Translations under genes and position numbers: made by a program
The notes under the pieces: generated by a model
Told to the model about the DNA's origin: nothing
Database searches by the model: none
What the model saw: only the letters and a program-made list of their open reading frames with translations
Shown: positions 34,011 to 47,330 of the stretch, piece by piece
Layout of the letters: every line of letters begins with the position of its first letter
Numbering within the stretch: position 1 is the first letter of the stretch
DNA from: Rhea pennata
Taxonomy: Eukaryota; Chordata; Aves; Rheiformes; Rheidae
DNA length: 64,000 nucleotides
Assembly (NCBI RefSeq): GCF_028389875.1
Contig: NC_084671.1
Location: 5,967,001 to 6,031,000, forward strand
Direction: 5' to 3'

Positions 34011-37000
34011 TATAAGCAGATTATAGGTTTGATTGCATGTTGCCTGAATTCCACCTTTCCCCTCCCGTTTATGAGAGAGAGCAGAAGCTGCCCGAGGCTC
34101 CGTGCCACACGCAGGGCGCCCGGTGCCTGGTGGCCACTTGAATGCGTTTTAGATGTGCATACCCACATCAACGTTTGGCATCCCATGGATGCATTAAACC
34201 GTCATCCTGGGGTAGTTTCTGGTGTTGAAACATGGAGAGGATCAAGGATGATGGGGTTTCCTGGATGTTTACCTCTTTCCACTTTCCACTGTAGAAATAG
34301 TTGTGTTTATCAGAATAATCAATGCGTATATTTTCCTTTTTAAAAAAAGAAAAGAAACCCCAGTGTTTTTCTGATGCAGAGTAAGTAACAGCTCATTTGC
34401 AACTCCCTAAATGAACCTAAATTACTCTGCATTAACTGATCATTAAAGTAATTTCTGAGCGAACCCAGCTGGCTGGTGGACCGTGTAGTCCTGCTTTGAA
34501 TTGCCAACACTTAGCGCAATGTGTTTCTTAAAGATAACCAGGGTGCAGCTTCCTCCCCACTGTCCCAAGTTACCGATCATGCGCTCTATCCAAGCAGATC
34601 CTCCATTTTTACAGGGCTTTACGGGATTTATAATCCTGTTTTCTGCTGGGAAGAGTTTGGACCATGTCTGTAAATATTCCCAAGTGGAATATTACCAGCC
34701 AGACTTGCCAGCGGCATCTTTCCGGCACGTTTAGGAAAAGAAATGGGCACTGAAGTTGGAGAGCGATTTGACATTGCGGAGTTAAAGGAGATATTCTTCC
34801 TTACGATAATTAATGATTTTGAAGCAGGCAGTGATAGATAGCTGGCTTGGGTTGCTTTTAATCAGACGTCATCTGGGGCAAGCAGGACAAATGAGTGACG
34901 GTCTCCCCGGCAGGCTGGTCCCCACCGGCAGGGATCACTGCCGTTCCCCGGGTACGGCAGGGAGGTACCACCGGGCAGCCCCGATCTGCCGGCGGTCCCT
35001 GCAAGGATGGCCACGGAGCCCACGCGCTTAAAACCAAGCTGAACCTGCCCTACTTGCTCTGCTTTTATGGGGCCCGTGTCCAATATTTTTCTCTTCTGAG
35101 GTTGTAACTTTCTGTCAAAATGTAAATGTGCATTTTAACCCCTTGTAATTACAGTCCTCGCTAACCTGATCATCTCATCCATCGCCCATTTACCCTGCAG
35201 AAACCTATTTGTATTTCATTACCCAAGGTAGCTGAAAGGGGGGTCTGGCTCTTTCTTTTCCCTTCTGCTATTATTTTGAGAGCACTGGCTGTAGCTGCAT
35301 TGCACAGAGATAACCTCGTCCCCCGGCGTCCCCGCTGGAGGCGCAGAGGTGGGGCTGTAAAAGCAGACCGGCTCCCAGCGCCAAAGCCCGCGTGACTTAG
35401 CCCGCGTTGGGAGGGCAGCGCTCTGGCTTTCGTGGCTCCTCATAGAGTTCGGAGGAGGACGAGTCCCGGGAGGTGGCAGGATGGAGGCTCAGCTGGTGTA
35501 AATGACTGGGAAAAATGGTTCTCTTTTGAACAAAATGCTTGCTAGCGGGGGCTCGGTGGTGTTTTTGGAGAGCATTGCTTTTCTCCTTTGGAGGAGATGC
35601 AAACAAGCTGCGTGTGAGCCCCCAGCCACAGCCCCGTTAGCTCAGGACGAGCCGGTTCCCCGGCACGGGGCCCGATGGGTGCTCGAGCGGAGGGTGCACA
35701 TAGAGCAGCCGCCCAATCGCCCTTCACATTTTATGGTCATCTGCCCCTGTGCCAGCTGGGGTTATCCTGCAGCCGGGCGGAAAGTCCCCAGTGCCACCAC
35801 TAGTTTCTGGTTTTCTCCGTGTGTTTTGTCTACCTGCACCTTAATTCGCCTCGCTCGGTCAGCCGGGCGCTGTGTTCTCCACCGTGTCCTCTGACCTGTG
35901 TCGCCTTTCCGCATCCCACACACGGAGCAACCCGGTGTCCGTAGTCCTCCTGCAGAAGGATTGCTTTTGAAAGGCTACAGATCCTGCCCGGGACAGGCAC
36001 ATAGAGACTGGTTTGTTTTCCTTTTGCACTGGCCTTACAACATCTTCCAGTAAGCGAGATGGGATGTGACTCACCAGGTATCTTCTGGATGAGCTGGCTA
36101 AAAATTACATGCAGCAAAAAACAATTTTTGTACATTAACACGTCAGTGGAGTCGTCGACAGCTTTGTGTCATGTTTGTTGTCAAACAGGGGCTGTTTCAC
36201 TGCTGCTGAGAAATGATCTCAGCCCTTTTCCCATGCTGGACTGAGTGTCCAGAAGTTTTTGTGTTGCAGTGAGCACGCGAATAGAGCAGAACTGCTGAAT
36301 TATGGCAGTACACATCGAATGGGCGTATCATCACGTAACACTGCATATAAAATAGCTACAGGTGTATTTAGTGTTAATTGTACATACATTTGGGCACCAT
36401 TCACTTATAGAGCCTTAATCAAAACCTGTTATTTATCAGACTGCAAAAGCAACACCTGACAAAGCTAAAATAAGTCAATTTGCTCTTTTGATAAGCACTG
36501 TTCTTGGGGTAAGTGGGCAGTAGAGGTAGCACGAGACATGCCTTTTTCATGGTGGTGCTACTGAAGGACACATACTGACGTGGAAGTGACCCGATTTTAA
36601 TCACACGAGGTGTCCATGTTTCCCCTGTTCTTTACCTTGAACTACCTTAGCAAAGATATAAGGGGGAAGGGCCACGCGTTCTTGCCCGAATGGTCCCTGT
36701 TCCCTAGCAGGGCTGGGTGGGTGCAGATGAGCCCACAGGGTCCTGCCAGACCCCTCGCTCTGCCTGAGGAGGGCTTTGGCTTGGAGAAACTGAAGAAGTG
36801 TTCCCATGAACGTGGACAGACCTTGGGTCGGGATCCCTCTCAGAAGCACGTGGGATTTCTGCTTTTGGGGCTCGTGGGTGAGTGACTCCTGCTCGCAGTC
36901 TTCATTTCTTCAAGCTTTTTGATCAGCGAGGCTGTTACACTTGTAGAAGTCCTCTCTGTAATGTTTTTATTACTACAGAAAAAAGCATTTTATCAAAAGC

Positions 37001-37852
37001 TTATTTTAGCCATCACCCAGGTTTGGGCTGAAGACTTTGTTGTAGCCCTAAAAGACTGCGCAAAAGAACGTTGCAAGCAAAACCGTTGGCTTTTCAAGCA
37101 AGGGTAGAAGTTTAACATACAAGGCACGGGGAATAAAAACAAACCCCGAGAGGTCCTGCTGCGAAGCGTCCAGCGTTTGCAGGCGAGAGGAGAGAGCCCA
37201 GGGCGAAGCAGCGCAGCGCTGGCGGACTCCGCCTCTTGGGTGAGCAAATTCTTGTCCAAAGCCCAGAAAAATCAAGGGGCTCCTGTTGAGTTCCTTGATC
37301 CCGGGATTAGACGGAATGCAAGTTAGGAAGTTTAAATTCATCAACATGGTCAGGAATAACACAGTTCTTTAAAAAAGTTATGCAGCTGATGTTAAAGTAT
37401 GTGGTTTTAAATATTAGCTCTGGCAGAGGAAGACTGCTGCTGTTTCAATCAAAGGGAATAAATATTCAATAAATTAAGAAGTCAGGAGCTGGCTGAAAAA
37501 CAACTGTTTTGTAAGCAAATGCTCCTTTCTGCTGTCTGCATGGACCTGCTCTGCGAAGCGATGCAGCTCAGCTACTTCCTTAGGGAGACGGTATTGCCAT
37601 CACAAAACCCTCATGAAGAAATAGCTCGAGTTTGCACTTTCGCTGGCATTCAGGGCCTTGACAGAGGTTCAGCAGGTCTTTCCATCCTTTTCCTTATAGA
37701 GAGGATCTTCCCGAAAGGGAGCTGTGACCCGTTTGTGACTATGGGAGGAAAACTGTGTAACTACTGCCAGTTCACAGACCCGCTAGTGCCAGCCCAGCAC
37801 CCGTCACGAGTAACGGTTGTCTTGCATTTTAGAATTAAAAGCCGACATCTGG

Positions 37853-37870
37853 TATATATATATATATGTA
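37853..37870 (+). repeat. (TA)n microsatellite
   Basis: About eight TA units ending in TATGTA. A short simple repeat. Confidence 0.85.
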
Positions 37871-38327
37871 TTTTTTAAACCTGGACACTTTTTTAATGCA
37901 GCCAGTATGCATGCCTTTGATGTTCTCAAGACAAAATCTAGATCACAGAGTGCTATTTTCTGTGACGATTTCCATTACCTAGTAAATCGGCAGCACTTTT
38001 ATCCCTCACAGGGAGAAGGTCACAGACTGCAAGGACGAGCTGGCAAAGAGAAGTCAATTTTTGGCAGAGCAAACAACACTTAATGGCAAAGAGCAAACTT
38101 ACAAAAATTAAAAAATAAAATGTGGCCAGTCAGTGTTAAATTGCTTCTGGGAAGGAGAGTGGTGTTAGCTGGTTGTTTCCCCCTCCCAGCTTCAGCATTT
38201 TTAGCATCTTGCCTGATTTTTAATTCTTAAGTAGAGCAGACCCTGGACTCGGACCTCGGCACCCTGGGGAGGAGCTAAGGGGTGGCCGGCTCTAAACTGT
38301 GCACTCGAGATACATCCTAAAACCGCT

Positions 38328-38364
38328 GTAATGCTTGCGGAAAACCCCCTGTAATGCTTGCAGA
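38328..38364 (+). repeat. Tandem duplication containing TGTAATGCTTGC
   Basis: CTGTAATGCTTGC occurs twice 23 bases apart, with GGAAAACCCC between. It is a small local duplication. Confidence 0.75.
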
Positions 38365-40950
38365 GCAATTCCTTAAACACTGATAGCCTCCGATCTTTAA
38401 AATCCTTACAAGAAGAGCAAGATAAGTGTTAAAGATTTCTCTTTTGCTTTCAAATGATTGAAAATGATGCTGGCGCAGGAGACATTAGCCTCGTGTCACT
38501 GAAGCAAAACCAAATTTTGATTAGTTCCTGTTGTGCTTTGCTTTTGGTTGAAAAAAACCCTTCTTTTGCAGAAACAATTTTATTCTGCCTAATTACAGAG
38601 CACTGAGACATGCCTTGTCCCACTTTCAGGCTTTTGTGGCATGAAGTAATAGTGCAGGGAGGCTCTGTCCACCGCGCCTGACACTGCTTTTTCTCCACGG
38701 GATTTTTTAACGCTGGCTTTTCTCTGTAATTTTTGCCAGCTGCGCTTTCCAGCAGGGAACATCTCTGTGTCGGAGAGAGATCACTGGCCCTGTCTCGGGG
38801 GGAAGCGGCAGTCCGTGGCGGTGGCCCGAAGCCTATTGCGGTGGTAGGAATCGTGCTCGCGTGGATGCCGACGGCGGGTGCCCGCTCGGCGTCAGGCGCC
38901 TGGGGACCTCGCGGAGGTTTCCCTCCGCCCTCCGCAAAGCCGGCGTGAAGGAGGGACCAGCCAAGTCCAGCTCTGCCTCCGTCACCTCTCTGTAACGGGG
39001 GAAAGACCCGAGCGGCTGGTGAGGTCCCTTAACCCGCTGCCGATCGTAGCTGACGGCGGGGACTGCCCCGTGCAGGCTTTGGGACAGGTTACGCTGGCTG
39101 ACCGCAGCGGGGGCTGCAGGCGTGACGAGTGGAAAGGTTTGGGGAACGGAAGGAAGCACCGTGATGGGGGTGTTTGCCTGAGGCTGTTCTGGTGAAGGTT
39201 GAGAGGTGGCCAGGTGAGTGTTTGCGCTGCCTTACGGCTCAGGTAGAAGTGACTTGGTGACCTGCTGACACCAGCACTGGGGAAGTAACTATGAACGCAG
39301 GGGGGCTGTAGGACAGCAGAAACTGAGACGTGCTTATGGAGCAGCTGGGAGTAGGGGAGCTTGCCTGCAGATGGACAACTGTGAGCGATCTCCGTGTGCC
39401 GGAGAGCCATGAAGAACTGGCAGATGGTAAGAGGCATTTTCCAACACAGCCACTTTGCTGGCCTAATCGCTCCTTTTGCAGTCCGCTGGGCTTTTGTCAG
39501 ACACTCTTTTGGGCATAGAGTTAGCATCTTCAAATAATAATATTAACTTAGTACTAAAAGCAGTTTTGTTCTCAGAAGTAGTCAGTACTTCGAGTCACAA
39601 GAAGGGGATATTTTACTGCCTTGGGCCTTCCCCTGGGCGTTGCGACAGGTAGGTTTTCCCTGCTGTTCTTGCTGTTCCCTGTTTTTCCTTGTGATTTCCT
39701 CGGGTTTTTTTCTTTTTCTCCTGTGCACTGTGAGAGCTAATGGATGCCCATGCAGAACAACTCTGGCCCAGAAAACGAGGTGCAACCCTGGCCGAAGCTC
39801 TGCTGAAGTCTTGGTGCGCACGCCGAAGGGTTGGCCTCTGCGGTCTCTTGACTGCTCGGTGCTTGCATGGAAATGTTATACAGCCCTTGCAAGGCCACGC
39901 CGTGCTGTAAGAAATTGGTTAACGTGGCTCTGAGAGTCTACCAGAGGAGTGAAGAACTCTAAAGAATTTAAAAGAGGTAAAAGAGGAGAGGAGAAACCAT
40001 TTTCTCTGCTCAGCATGGGGTCACAGATTGCTAATCCTGGCTCTCCTGGCCCAGTCTCCTGCTCCATGACATGTTCTTTGAAAGAGCGGGATGAAGCTTG
40101 GATTCCCCTTTAATGCTGAAGTTTCCCCCCACGCTGGGTAAATTGCTGCTGGAATTGTCCCTCCATCGTGTGCACTTAGGCAGATTTCCCGGCTGTGGCC
40201 TCACGCCGTGTCCACCCTCTGATTAGCGTGGTGGGGCAAACACCCCTCCTACTCCTCTTCTGCATACGGAGAGCTAGGACACCGGGAAGCGGTGCGGGCT
40301 TTGCTGGCAGGAAGGCCACGGGAAGCTGGGTCAGCTCTGCACAGGGTCTGCGGATCGGGGTGTCAGGACCCTTCCTGTCCCAAACTGCCCTCACCGGCCC
40401 CCTGTTTGCAACCGAAGTGTATGGCTCATGCATCAGAGAGACCAAAATGCGGCCCCCAAATCCCCGTTTTATGCAGTCAGGCTGCAAACCCGCGCGGAGC
40501 CGAGGCCAGGCGCTCATCGCACCCTTGCGTACTGCAGCCAAGGGCTGAGTTCACAAGGTCTCTGCTGTCGCTGGGACTGCGTGTCAGTTTTGAGTTCAGG
40601 TGCATTACGTATCTTCATCCTGATTTTTAAGTCGATGCTGCAGCATAAGTGTTTTTTTCCCTTTTAATCAGTGTAATCCAAATTTTATCCTCAGAAGAGT
40701 CTTCCCAAGAGCTGCCTATCTTGCGTGCGTGTGCATGTATGTGTGGCCACCCGTTACCAACCTCTTCAGGACCCTCCCTGAACTTGGTGAGACCACACGT
40801 ACGTTGAGTTAGAGACATGTTGAACACTTTGGGCACAAGTGTCCTTAGCTTTTCCTGTCTGTCTGACCCAGAAAATATTTCTTCCTCTCCTGCAGTCCTG
40901 CAGAGAGACAGAGAGAATAGCAGAGGAAAGAGGAAATTCCCCTCCTCTCC

Positions 40951-40970
40951 TTTTTTTTTTTTTTTTTTTT
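40951..40970 (+). repeat. T20 homopolymer
   Basis: An uninterrupted run of about 20 T after a CCTC-rich stretch. No retroposon body is recognised. Confidence 0.9.
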
Positions 40971-43900
40971 GGTCTTATTAAGTTGTATAACTTGGTAAAA
41001 CCTGAGTAGTTAAAGATATTTTTATTTTTTAAGGTAACACATGCTCATATTGTAAAAGCTGTAGCGCCAACGTGCTCCTAGCTGCGAGCTGTTCTGGATG
41101 CTGAGGTTTGCCCAGGGTTTGTTGTTGCCCCGTCCTAGAAAACAAACGTGAGCTGCTATTGGAGTGGAGGCACCTTGCGAGCCCTTGGAAACGGCTGCTG
41201 CCTCCGCCTGGAGATGATGGCCAGTGATGAGCCCAAGGACTTGCTCGCTCCGTCTGTCCTCCACATCCCTCCAGTACAGGCTCTTCCTGTTCAGACTGAG
41301 CTATAAATTTCCATCGCAGTAGGAACGAGAGCTAGCAAGGACGTATTAGGGGAATTGAATGCAGGTATTAGTCACTCTTTATGTAAGAGCCGTGCCACGG
41401 AGGGGGCTGGTAGAGGTGCTGCAAGGTCTCGGTGTGGCTCCTGCCAGGTCTTGTAGGTGCTGCCGGAGGTGCTGGAGCCACGCTATGGTACTGGGGTGCC
41501 TGGGGGAGGTCCAGCTCGCTGTAGAGCAAAGCAGAGTCAGCTTTGCCTGCAGCATTTCAGCACAGCAGCAGCTGCAACCATCTCTTGGCAGCCCCCCCGT
41601 TGCCACCTGCCACATAGGGCACATGCCCCAACCTGGAAAATTTGAGTCACATAACTGGAAAATTTTGCAGGTTTAAACTTCCAGGGTTATCTCAAAGAAA
41701 ATAATGTTTTGTCACTCTGAAGCCCGTGCTCACATCTCGTATGGTCCACAGTCAGGGAAATTATCACTGAACCTGAACGTAAATCTAAAAACAAGGGTTG
41801 CATGTACTCGAGTGGGACTTTGAGGCTACATTTCGGCTCATATCTGAGGACTTCAGAGGAGCATTCCCTGGCTCAGGAAGACAGTCCTCTGTTCTTGATA
41901 TTCATCAGTACAGTCCTTGGGGCATTTAGACCTGCATCAGACAGCGCTCACAGTCCAGCCCCAGGCATGGCATAGATGTGGGTACAGGTCAGAGACCCTT
42001 CCCCTGGGCAGCTTGCATACAACCACTTCACATTGCAGGTTAAGAGAGTTTAATGTTATGGATACAAGCTGATCTGTGCCAGCTGGCCTGCATCTGAAAG
42101 AAGAGTCACAGGTGTATTTAATTTATTAATAGAGAGGTAGAGTGATTGGATTGACCAGCTGCTTCTACTGGGAACTGAGGCTCCTTTCAAGATTTGGTCT
42201 TTTGCAGTCAATGAATTTTTGCTTCTATAAAGATTTCTGGATTTGACCCAGGTTAAGCTAGCTCAGGTAAGTCTAGCCTTGTTATTGTCCTCTTTCTTTG
42301 GGTGTTCAGAGCAATATGTTTGGCAAAAGCTGTGACAATAATAGAGCTATTTTGTCAACAGAAAATCCATGGAGAAGTGTCAGAGGGGCCACTCTGCTAA
42401 CAGATTTCTTGTTGCTATGTTCAGCCTTGGGCAGAAACTGCTGAGCATTATGTACAGGGCTTAAAATTGATTACTTTACATCGTGCAACTCTAATCACTT
42501 TTGAGTGTTAATGTATGCAAATTAAGAGTGTGACTAAAATTATTCTTGGGAGTGAAACATGGTCTCTCTGATGAAGCGTAAAATTAGTTGTCTTTCAGCA
42601 AACACACATCTGAATGGTGGCTTATAGGGGCTTCTTCCAGGACTGAGGCCTTGATGGATTGAGTCCAGGTCTATTTAAAAAAAAATGTAGAAAATATCTA
42701 TAACATGTTCATGACCACTGTGTGACATTTTGTTTGTTTGCTAGCAGTGATGTTACATGCTACAAGATAGCTCCAAGTTACCCTAGAGTTTCTTCTTCAT
42801 TTTAAGAAATCAAAGTCATTGTTTTTTTTTTTCTTTTGATAATTGTTGCTTAACTTGTAATATAGGTGTAAAAGTGTTATATTTGGGAGGCCCTTCTGGC
42901 GTAGAGAACAGTCTCCCATGTTAAGGAAAGGCTGGGATTTGTCGGGTGCAAATGATTTGGAAACTGGTTAGACAAAGTAGCTGCTGTGAAGACAGTTCAA
43001 GAGAGTAACATGAAGTAGGCAAACCCTGAGCATAAAAAAATGGTAACTGCTGTGTGTCTGCCTAAGCTTTAGGGAAATGTGAAGACAATATGAAAATGGC
43101 TGTGCTGTTGCCTTTGCCTCCAATTCTCATGTTTTGCAGATAAATGAACCTGGTTTTAGGGAAAGTGTATGCCGTCACAGCATTTTCAAAAAAAAGAAAG
43201 AAAAAAAAATAAAGAGAGTGTCAAAACTGGTAACGATCATTAGAAAGATGCCTGTGAAGCTTCATCCAAAATGACCTTCACATTAACTTTTACCAGGTAG
43301 GGCATGAACTAATACAATGAATCAAGAGCTGAATCACCAGGCACTTGTGCTGAGGGACCTGAATCACTCCATGATTCATGTCTAATCCAGGGTATTTCTG
43401 CAGGAGTCCCAGCAGGTCATTTCAGTGTCGGGTGGATGATTGGGACAGGTGAGATGAAGTGCCACCATCTCACTTTGACTGCAGAGGAACCTCAATGAGG
43501 GTCTCGCTCTTGTGAGCCCACATCTAACTGTGGTGTGACGTGAAGCAACCCTATGTACGCCTTGGGCACCAGTAGTGATACAGACGGTGAGGGCAACGTT
43601 TGAGGCAAAGTGCGCTCAAGTCGACAGTCTGTTTTGACATGTAATCATGCATATATTGACATGTAATAAACTATGCAGCAATAATGTGCTATTAGAGGAC
43701 TATCAGAGTCCAGGGACCTTCTCTCTCAAACACTGTGAGAACGGCACGCTTCATGGTTGCAGTTCTTGGGGAGGCCCTTGCAGAATGTGTTTATGCCCTA
43801 CAACAGCTCTGTTAATTTGTGCTTTTGCAGTTATGCTGCATCTCAGTGGGGAATGATTAGGTGTAGGCTAGACCAACTTGAGCCAGCAGCATGAACGTGC

Positions 43901-44716
43901 GCCACTCAGCTGTTGTAGAGAACAGGTACTTTTCACAATGGGGTTTGCGATTTTATACTAAAATCTAATGTCTGGAAAATAAGTGGTTTTCAGTTTTAAT
44001 CCAAGTACCTCCAGTCAGGTAAAGGTTTATATTGTAAAGACTGGTAAGGCTGAGGCCCTGGATAGATTAACATGTCAGGAACTACCGGCACAGGTCCACA
44101 AGTTAATCATCTTGGAGGTTGCCTATAGCCCCTAGGTGGGAATTACTGCCTCAGCAACAGGGTCACCACAGCCATGACCAAAGTTTCCTCCATGCAGAGT
44201 CAGCTGTGTTAACCTGGCCTCCAGAGCAGAGAGGCAATATTTCTGGTGAACCTGAGGAGATCTGTGGTTGGAGTTGTCAGGTGTTGCTCTTGTGTAATGC
44301 TTGCTGCTATAGAGTAAAAAATCGTAGCTTATTTGGAGAACTTGCAAACCCACCAGTAGTCATGGGGCAGTCAGGAAGCCAAGAACTGTCCGAGCAGCTC
44401 TTGGCATCCCCATGCTCTTCCAAAAGTGCAGAATATGGTGGTACTTTCTGCTCGCTTACAGATATTTGGAGTTCAGGACCATATTCATGTGGCTGTCGGA
44501 GCCTACAGGCTGTCGTCTTTCCATATGAGCCATTTACTTTGGAACTCGGATCAGTCTGCTGCTCAGGCTGACATAAGGGGTAGACAAGTTTGCCATAAAG
44601 AAGACTAAGTCAGTGTGAACCCAGGGCTGTAAGCTGAATAGCAAAGTTATCTAGTCTGCAGTCCGGGCATCCTTAAACCTCTCTGAAACCCTAATTCAAT
44701 GTGTGGTGTGTGTGTT

Positions 44717-44772
44717 TTTTTTTCCTTTTTTCTCTTTTCTTCTCTCTCCCTTTTTTCTTTTTTTTTTTTCCA
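44717..44772 (+). repeat. Polypyrimidine (T/CTTT) tract
   Basis: T-rich sequence with interspersed C (TTTTCTTCTCTCTCCC types) ends TTTCCAGGTGAG. It looks like a 3' splice site on the plus strand followed at once by a GTGAG, but no exon is supported. Confidence 0.8.
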
Positions 44773-45689
44773 GGTGAGTGAAGGGTAGTAGTTGAGGTTA
44801 TAGCTTTGTTTTATGGATGTTGTCTTGTCTTCTAGTTCTTGGTTTTCTTTAACCAAGAGGCTGCTGGCTTAATTGGCAGCTTTCCTCTAGCCTTCAGATA
44901 TAGCACTGTTTTCAATTTTCTCCTGTGTAATTGCTTTTCTCTTTTAACCTCATTTTTTCATTAAAATCTATTTCTATTTCATCTTTCTAAAAACAAATAT
45001 ATCTTTCTGAAGATAAGCCAAGACAATAAAAAGAACAGTGTAAGGCCATGACAACGTCACATATTCCATGTAAATGGACTTCATGGGCCATTTACAACAG
45101 AAATAACAATGACAGTATTAAATTAGCCTTCTAGGGGCTAAACTGGCCTTCCAGGTGCTGGCATGGTTTCAGCTGCATGTCACCACCCCTTGTCTGTCAC
45201 CAAGCAATCATCTTTTTATTGTGGTTCCACATCATACAGAGTTGGCCATAGCATTTAATAGCAAATAATGGCATTTAGCTCCTCTTTGGTGACTTTAGAA
45301 AAAGGTTCCTAGCTATTGTATCTGGCAAAGGACTTTGAAATGTGACTCCATGCGGTGCTGCCTTCATCATGGGGAGCTCAACCAGCGTTTCTGAGAGGGT
45401 GAGCTGCTCTGTTCCTCTAGATAAGCAGCTGTTACAAAGCTCAGGGAAAAGAATGAGGGCATCTATATCCACATTTAAATATCATGGTCGATCATGTTAT
45501 ATAAAGGCACTCGCTTTTTGCTTCTCCCTACTGTGGTTGTGTGCAGTGGTAGCTGTTGGGAGGAGCCAAGGCTTGCCAAGGGTTAGATAAAAATGTTAAA
45601 ACCTTCCCTGAAATGCTATATCCCAAATTAGGGATGAAGAAGGCTGGAAGCCTGAACCACCTCAGCTGTTAAAATCTAAAATCCCCCTT

Positions 45690-47330
45690 AGACAGGAAGA
45701 CATGTGGCCCTCTCCACCTCCGCAGCATCCTTGCCCCCACGTCCAGGCGCTGGACGGGGCCATCCCTGGGGCTCCTCATCTCCCGCGGTTCCTTGCAGCG
45801 TCTTGGTCGGTTAAATAGCTCAGCACAGGGCAAACTGTGCTGCCTGGGCCGGTGAGCGAAGGGCAGAGCCGGCCTCCTCCGGAAAGGCTGCGTTTCCGCA
45901 GCCGGCTTTCCCTGCCGAGTTTCCCCCTCGCTCCGATGCGGGCAGGAGCGCTCCCGGAGCTGCTGCGTTCCCAGAGCAACCAGCAGCCGAGCCGCTATTC
46001 CTGCTCCCTCGCTGCTCAGTGGGATGTTTCTGCTGCCATATCCCCCACCCCTCCAAAAAAAAAAAAAAAAATGTTTTTCCCCCTCTTCTCTTATCAAAAG
46101 CCTAGTATTTAAAATTTTTCTCTGTGTGGTGAGCCCTAACAGGCGAGTGCTAGAGCATGAAATCATGCTGGTGCTGGGGAACTGCAGAGAAATGCTGTAA
46201 ACTGCTGAATTGATCAACGTGTTTCCACTGTCTGAATTGAACGAAGTGCAAGAAAGAGACAAGCAGCGTAAATAATGCAAAGTAAGTGTAGGGGAGGACT
46301 TTTTGGGGGGAAATGCTCAGTGTTGGTGATCTCGGTTCCTGCTGGATTTAATCTAAAAGTAGCCATAGGCAGCACCAAGCACTAGTGCAATCCATCTTTT
46401 CCTCTGAATATTTGTTATTTTAAGAGCTTAAGGTAGCGCACAACATTTTTACGATGTGTCTGTGGACTCGTCACGTCCTAATGACGCTCACCTTCTGGCG
46501 TGAACGTTGCAGTGGTGTGAGGCCAGCATGTTAAACGCTGGCCTTGTGTTATCTTAAGTCACAGAAATCAGTATTAAATGTGGAGCGTGAACGCTTTGCA
46601 GTCAAGGGGGTGCTGTAATGTGCGTAGGACAGGGTAGGGGGAAGGAATGGGTGGGTTTGCAGGGCCTCTGGCTGTTCCCAATATCTGCTTGGCTGCCTTG
46701 TGTGAGACACCAGTTGACAGGAGATCTTAGAAGTCCCCTTTTGGGGTGAGTAGATGTTTAGAGACCGTAAGGATTTAGCACTTGGACTGAAGACCGAGTC
46801 CCTCGAGGAGAGCGTTCGGGGTGGATGCGCGTGGCTGGTCGCCGGGGTTACCTTGCCTTCACAGGTTTCTCCTCTTGTCGGAGAACCTGGATCCTGCATT
46901 CGCCTTCCCGGAAAGGCCGGCGACGTCCCTGCGATTGCGCGGGCAAAGCCGGGAGCGGCCTCGGCACCCTTCCTCCAGAAGGGCTCGTGGGCGAAAGCAG
47001 AGTCCGGAACACGAGCCCTGCGGGCAAGGAAGGAGGGGGTTCGATATCCAGACTGGGATTTTTTCGATTTATTTTTTTCCACTAAGAACCAATATTCGTG
47101 CCTCTTCCGAACGTAAGAGGGGCGCGGGGCGGCTGCTGCACCCAGCTGGGCGCCCCGGGTACGCCTAAACCTCGCCCGGCGCCCGCGGCCTTGCCTCTCC
47201 TCTCCTCTCCGGCGGGTCAGCGCGGCCGTTCCCGCGGGCCACCCGGCGGGGGTCCCCGACCCGCTCGCCCCGCGGACGGCGCCCCCGGCGCAGGTGCCCT
47301 GGTAAGACCCCGCAACAACTTACCGCAGAT
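45690..47330. promoter_or_regulatory. Pair of CpG-rich islets (45.7-46.0 and 46.8-47.3 kb)
   Basis: Two CpG-rich blocks separated by about 0.8 kb of AT-richer DNA. The second has a plus-strand donor CTG|GTAAGA at 47301/47302 and, 22 bases further, a minus-strand donor GCG|GTAAGT at 47324/47323. A CCAAT sequence lies at about 47087-47091. The first has a plus-strand CCG|GTGAGC at about 45850. No frame resembles a known protein. They are candidate enhancers or lncRNA promoters. Confidence 0.35.
46055..46071 (+). repeat. A17 homopolymer
   Basis: A run of 17 A between a CCACCCCTCC stretch and TGTTTTTCC. A simple repeat. Confidence 0.9.

Larger units (their letters stand above)
34011..45690. other. 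Intergenic region, no gene recognised
   Basis: Mostly mixed-composition unique sequence with GC-richer patches near 34.9-35.0, 35.6-35.9, 38.75-39.1 and 40.2-40.5 kb. 41.7-45.6 kb is AT-rich. Simple repeats are noted separately. No protein-like frame or recognisable repeat family was found in the rest. Confidence 0.55.

Noticed and set aside
44730..44790. Polypyrimidine tract plus CAG|GTGAG resembling a 3' splice site
   Set aside because: The AG is followed at once by a donor-like GTGAG and no open, conserved exon follows, so it is treated as a simple pyrimidine repeat.
45669..46280. 203-codon minus-strand frame
   Set aside because: Contains a homopolymer-coded Phe run from the A17 tract and an Arg/Pro-rich half from the CpG islet. 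No family resemblance.
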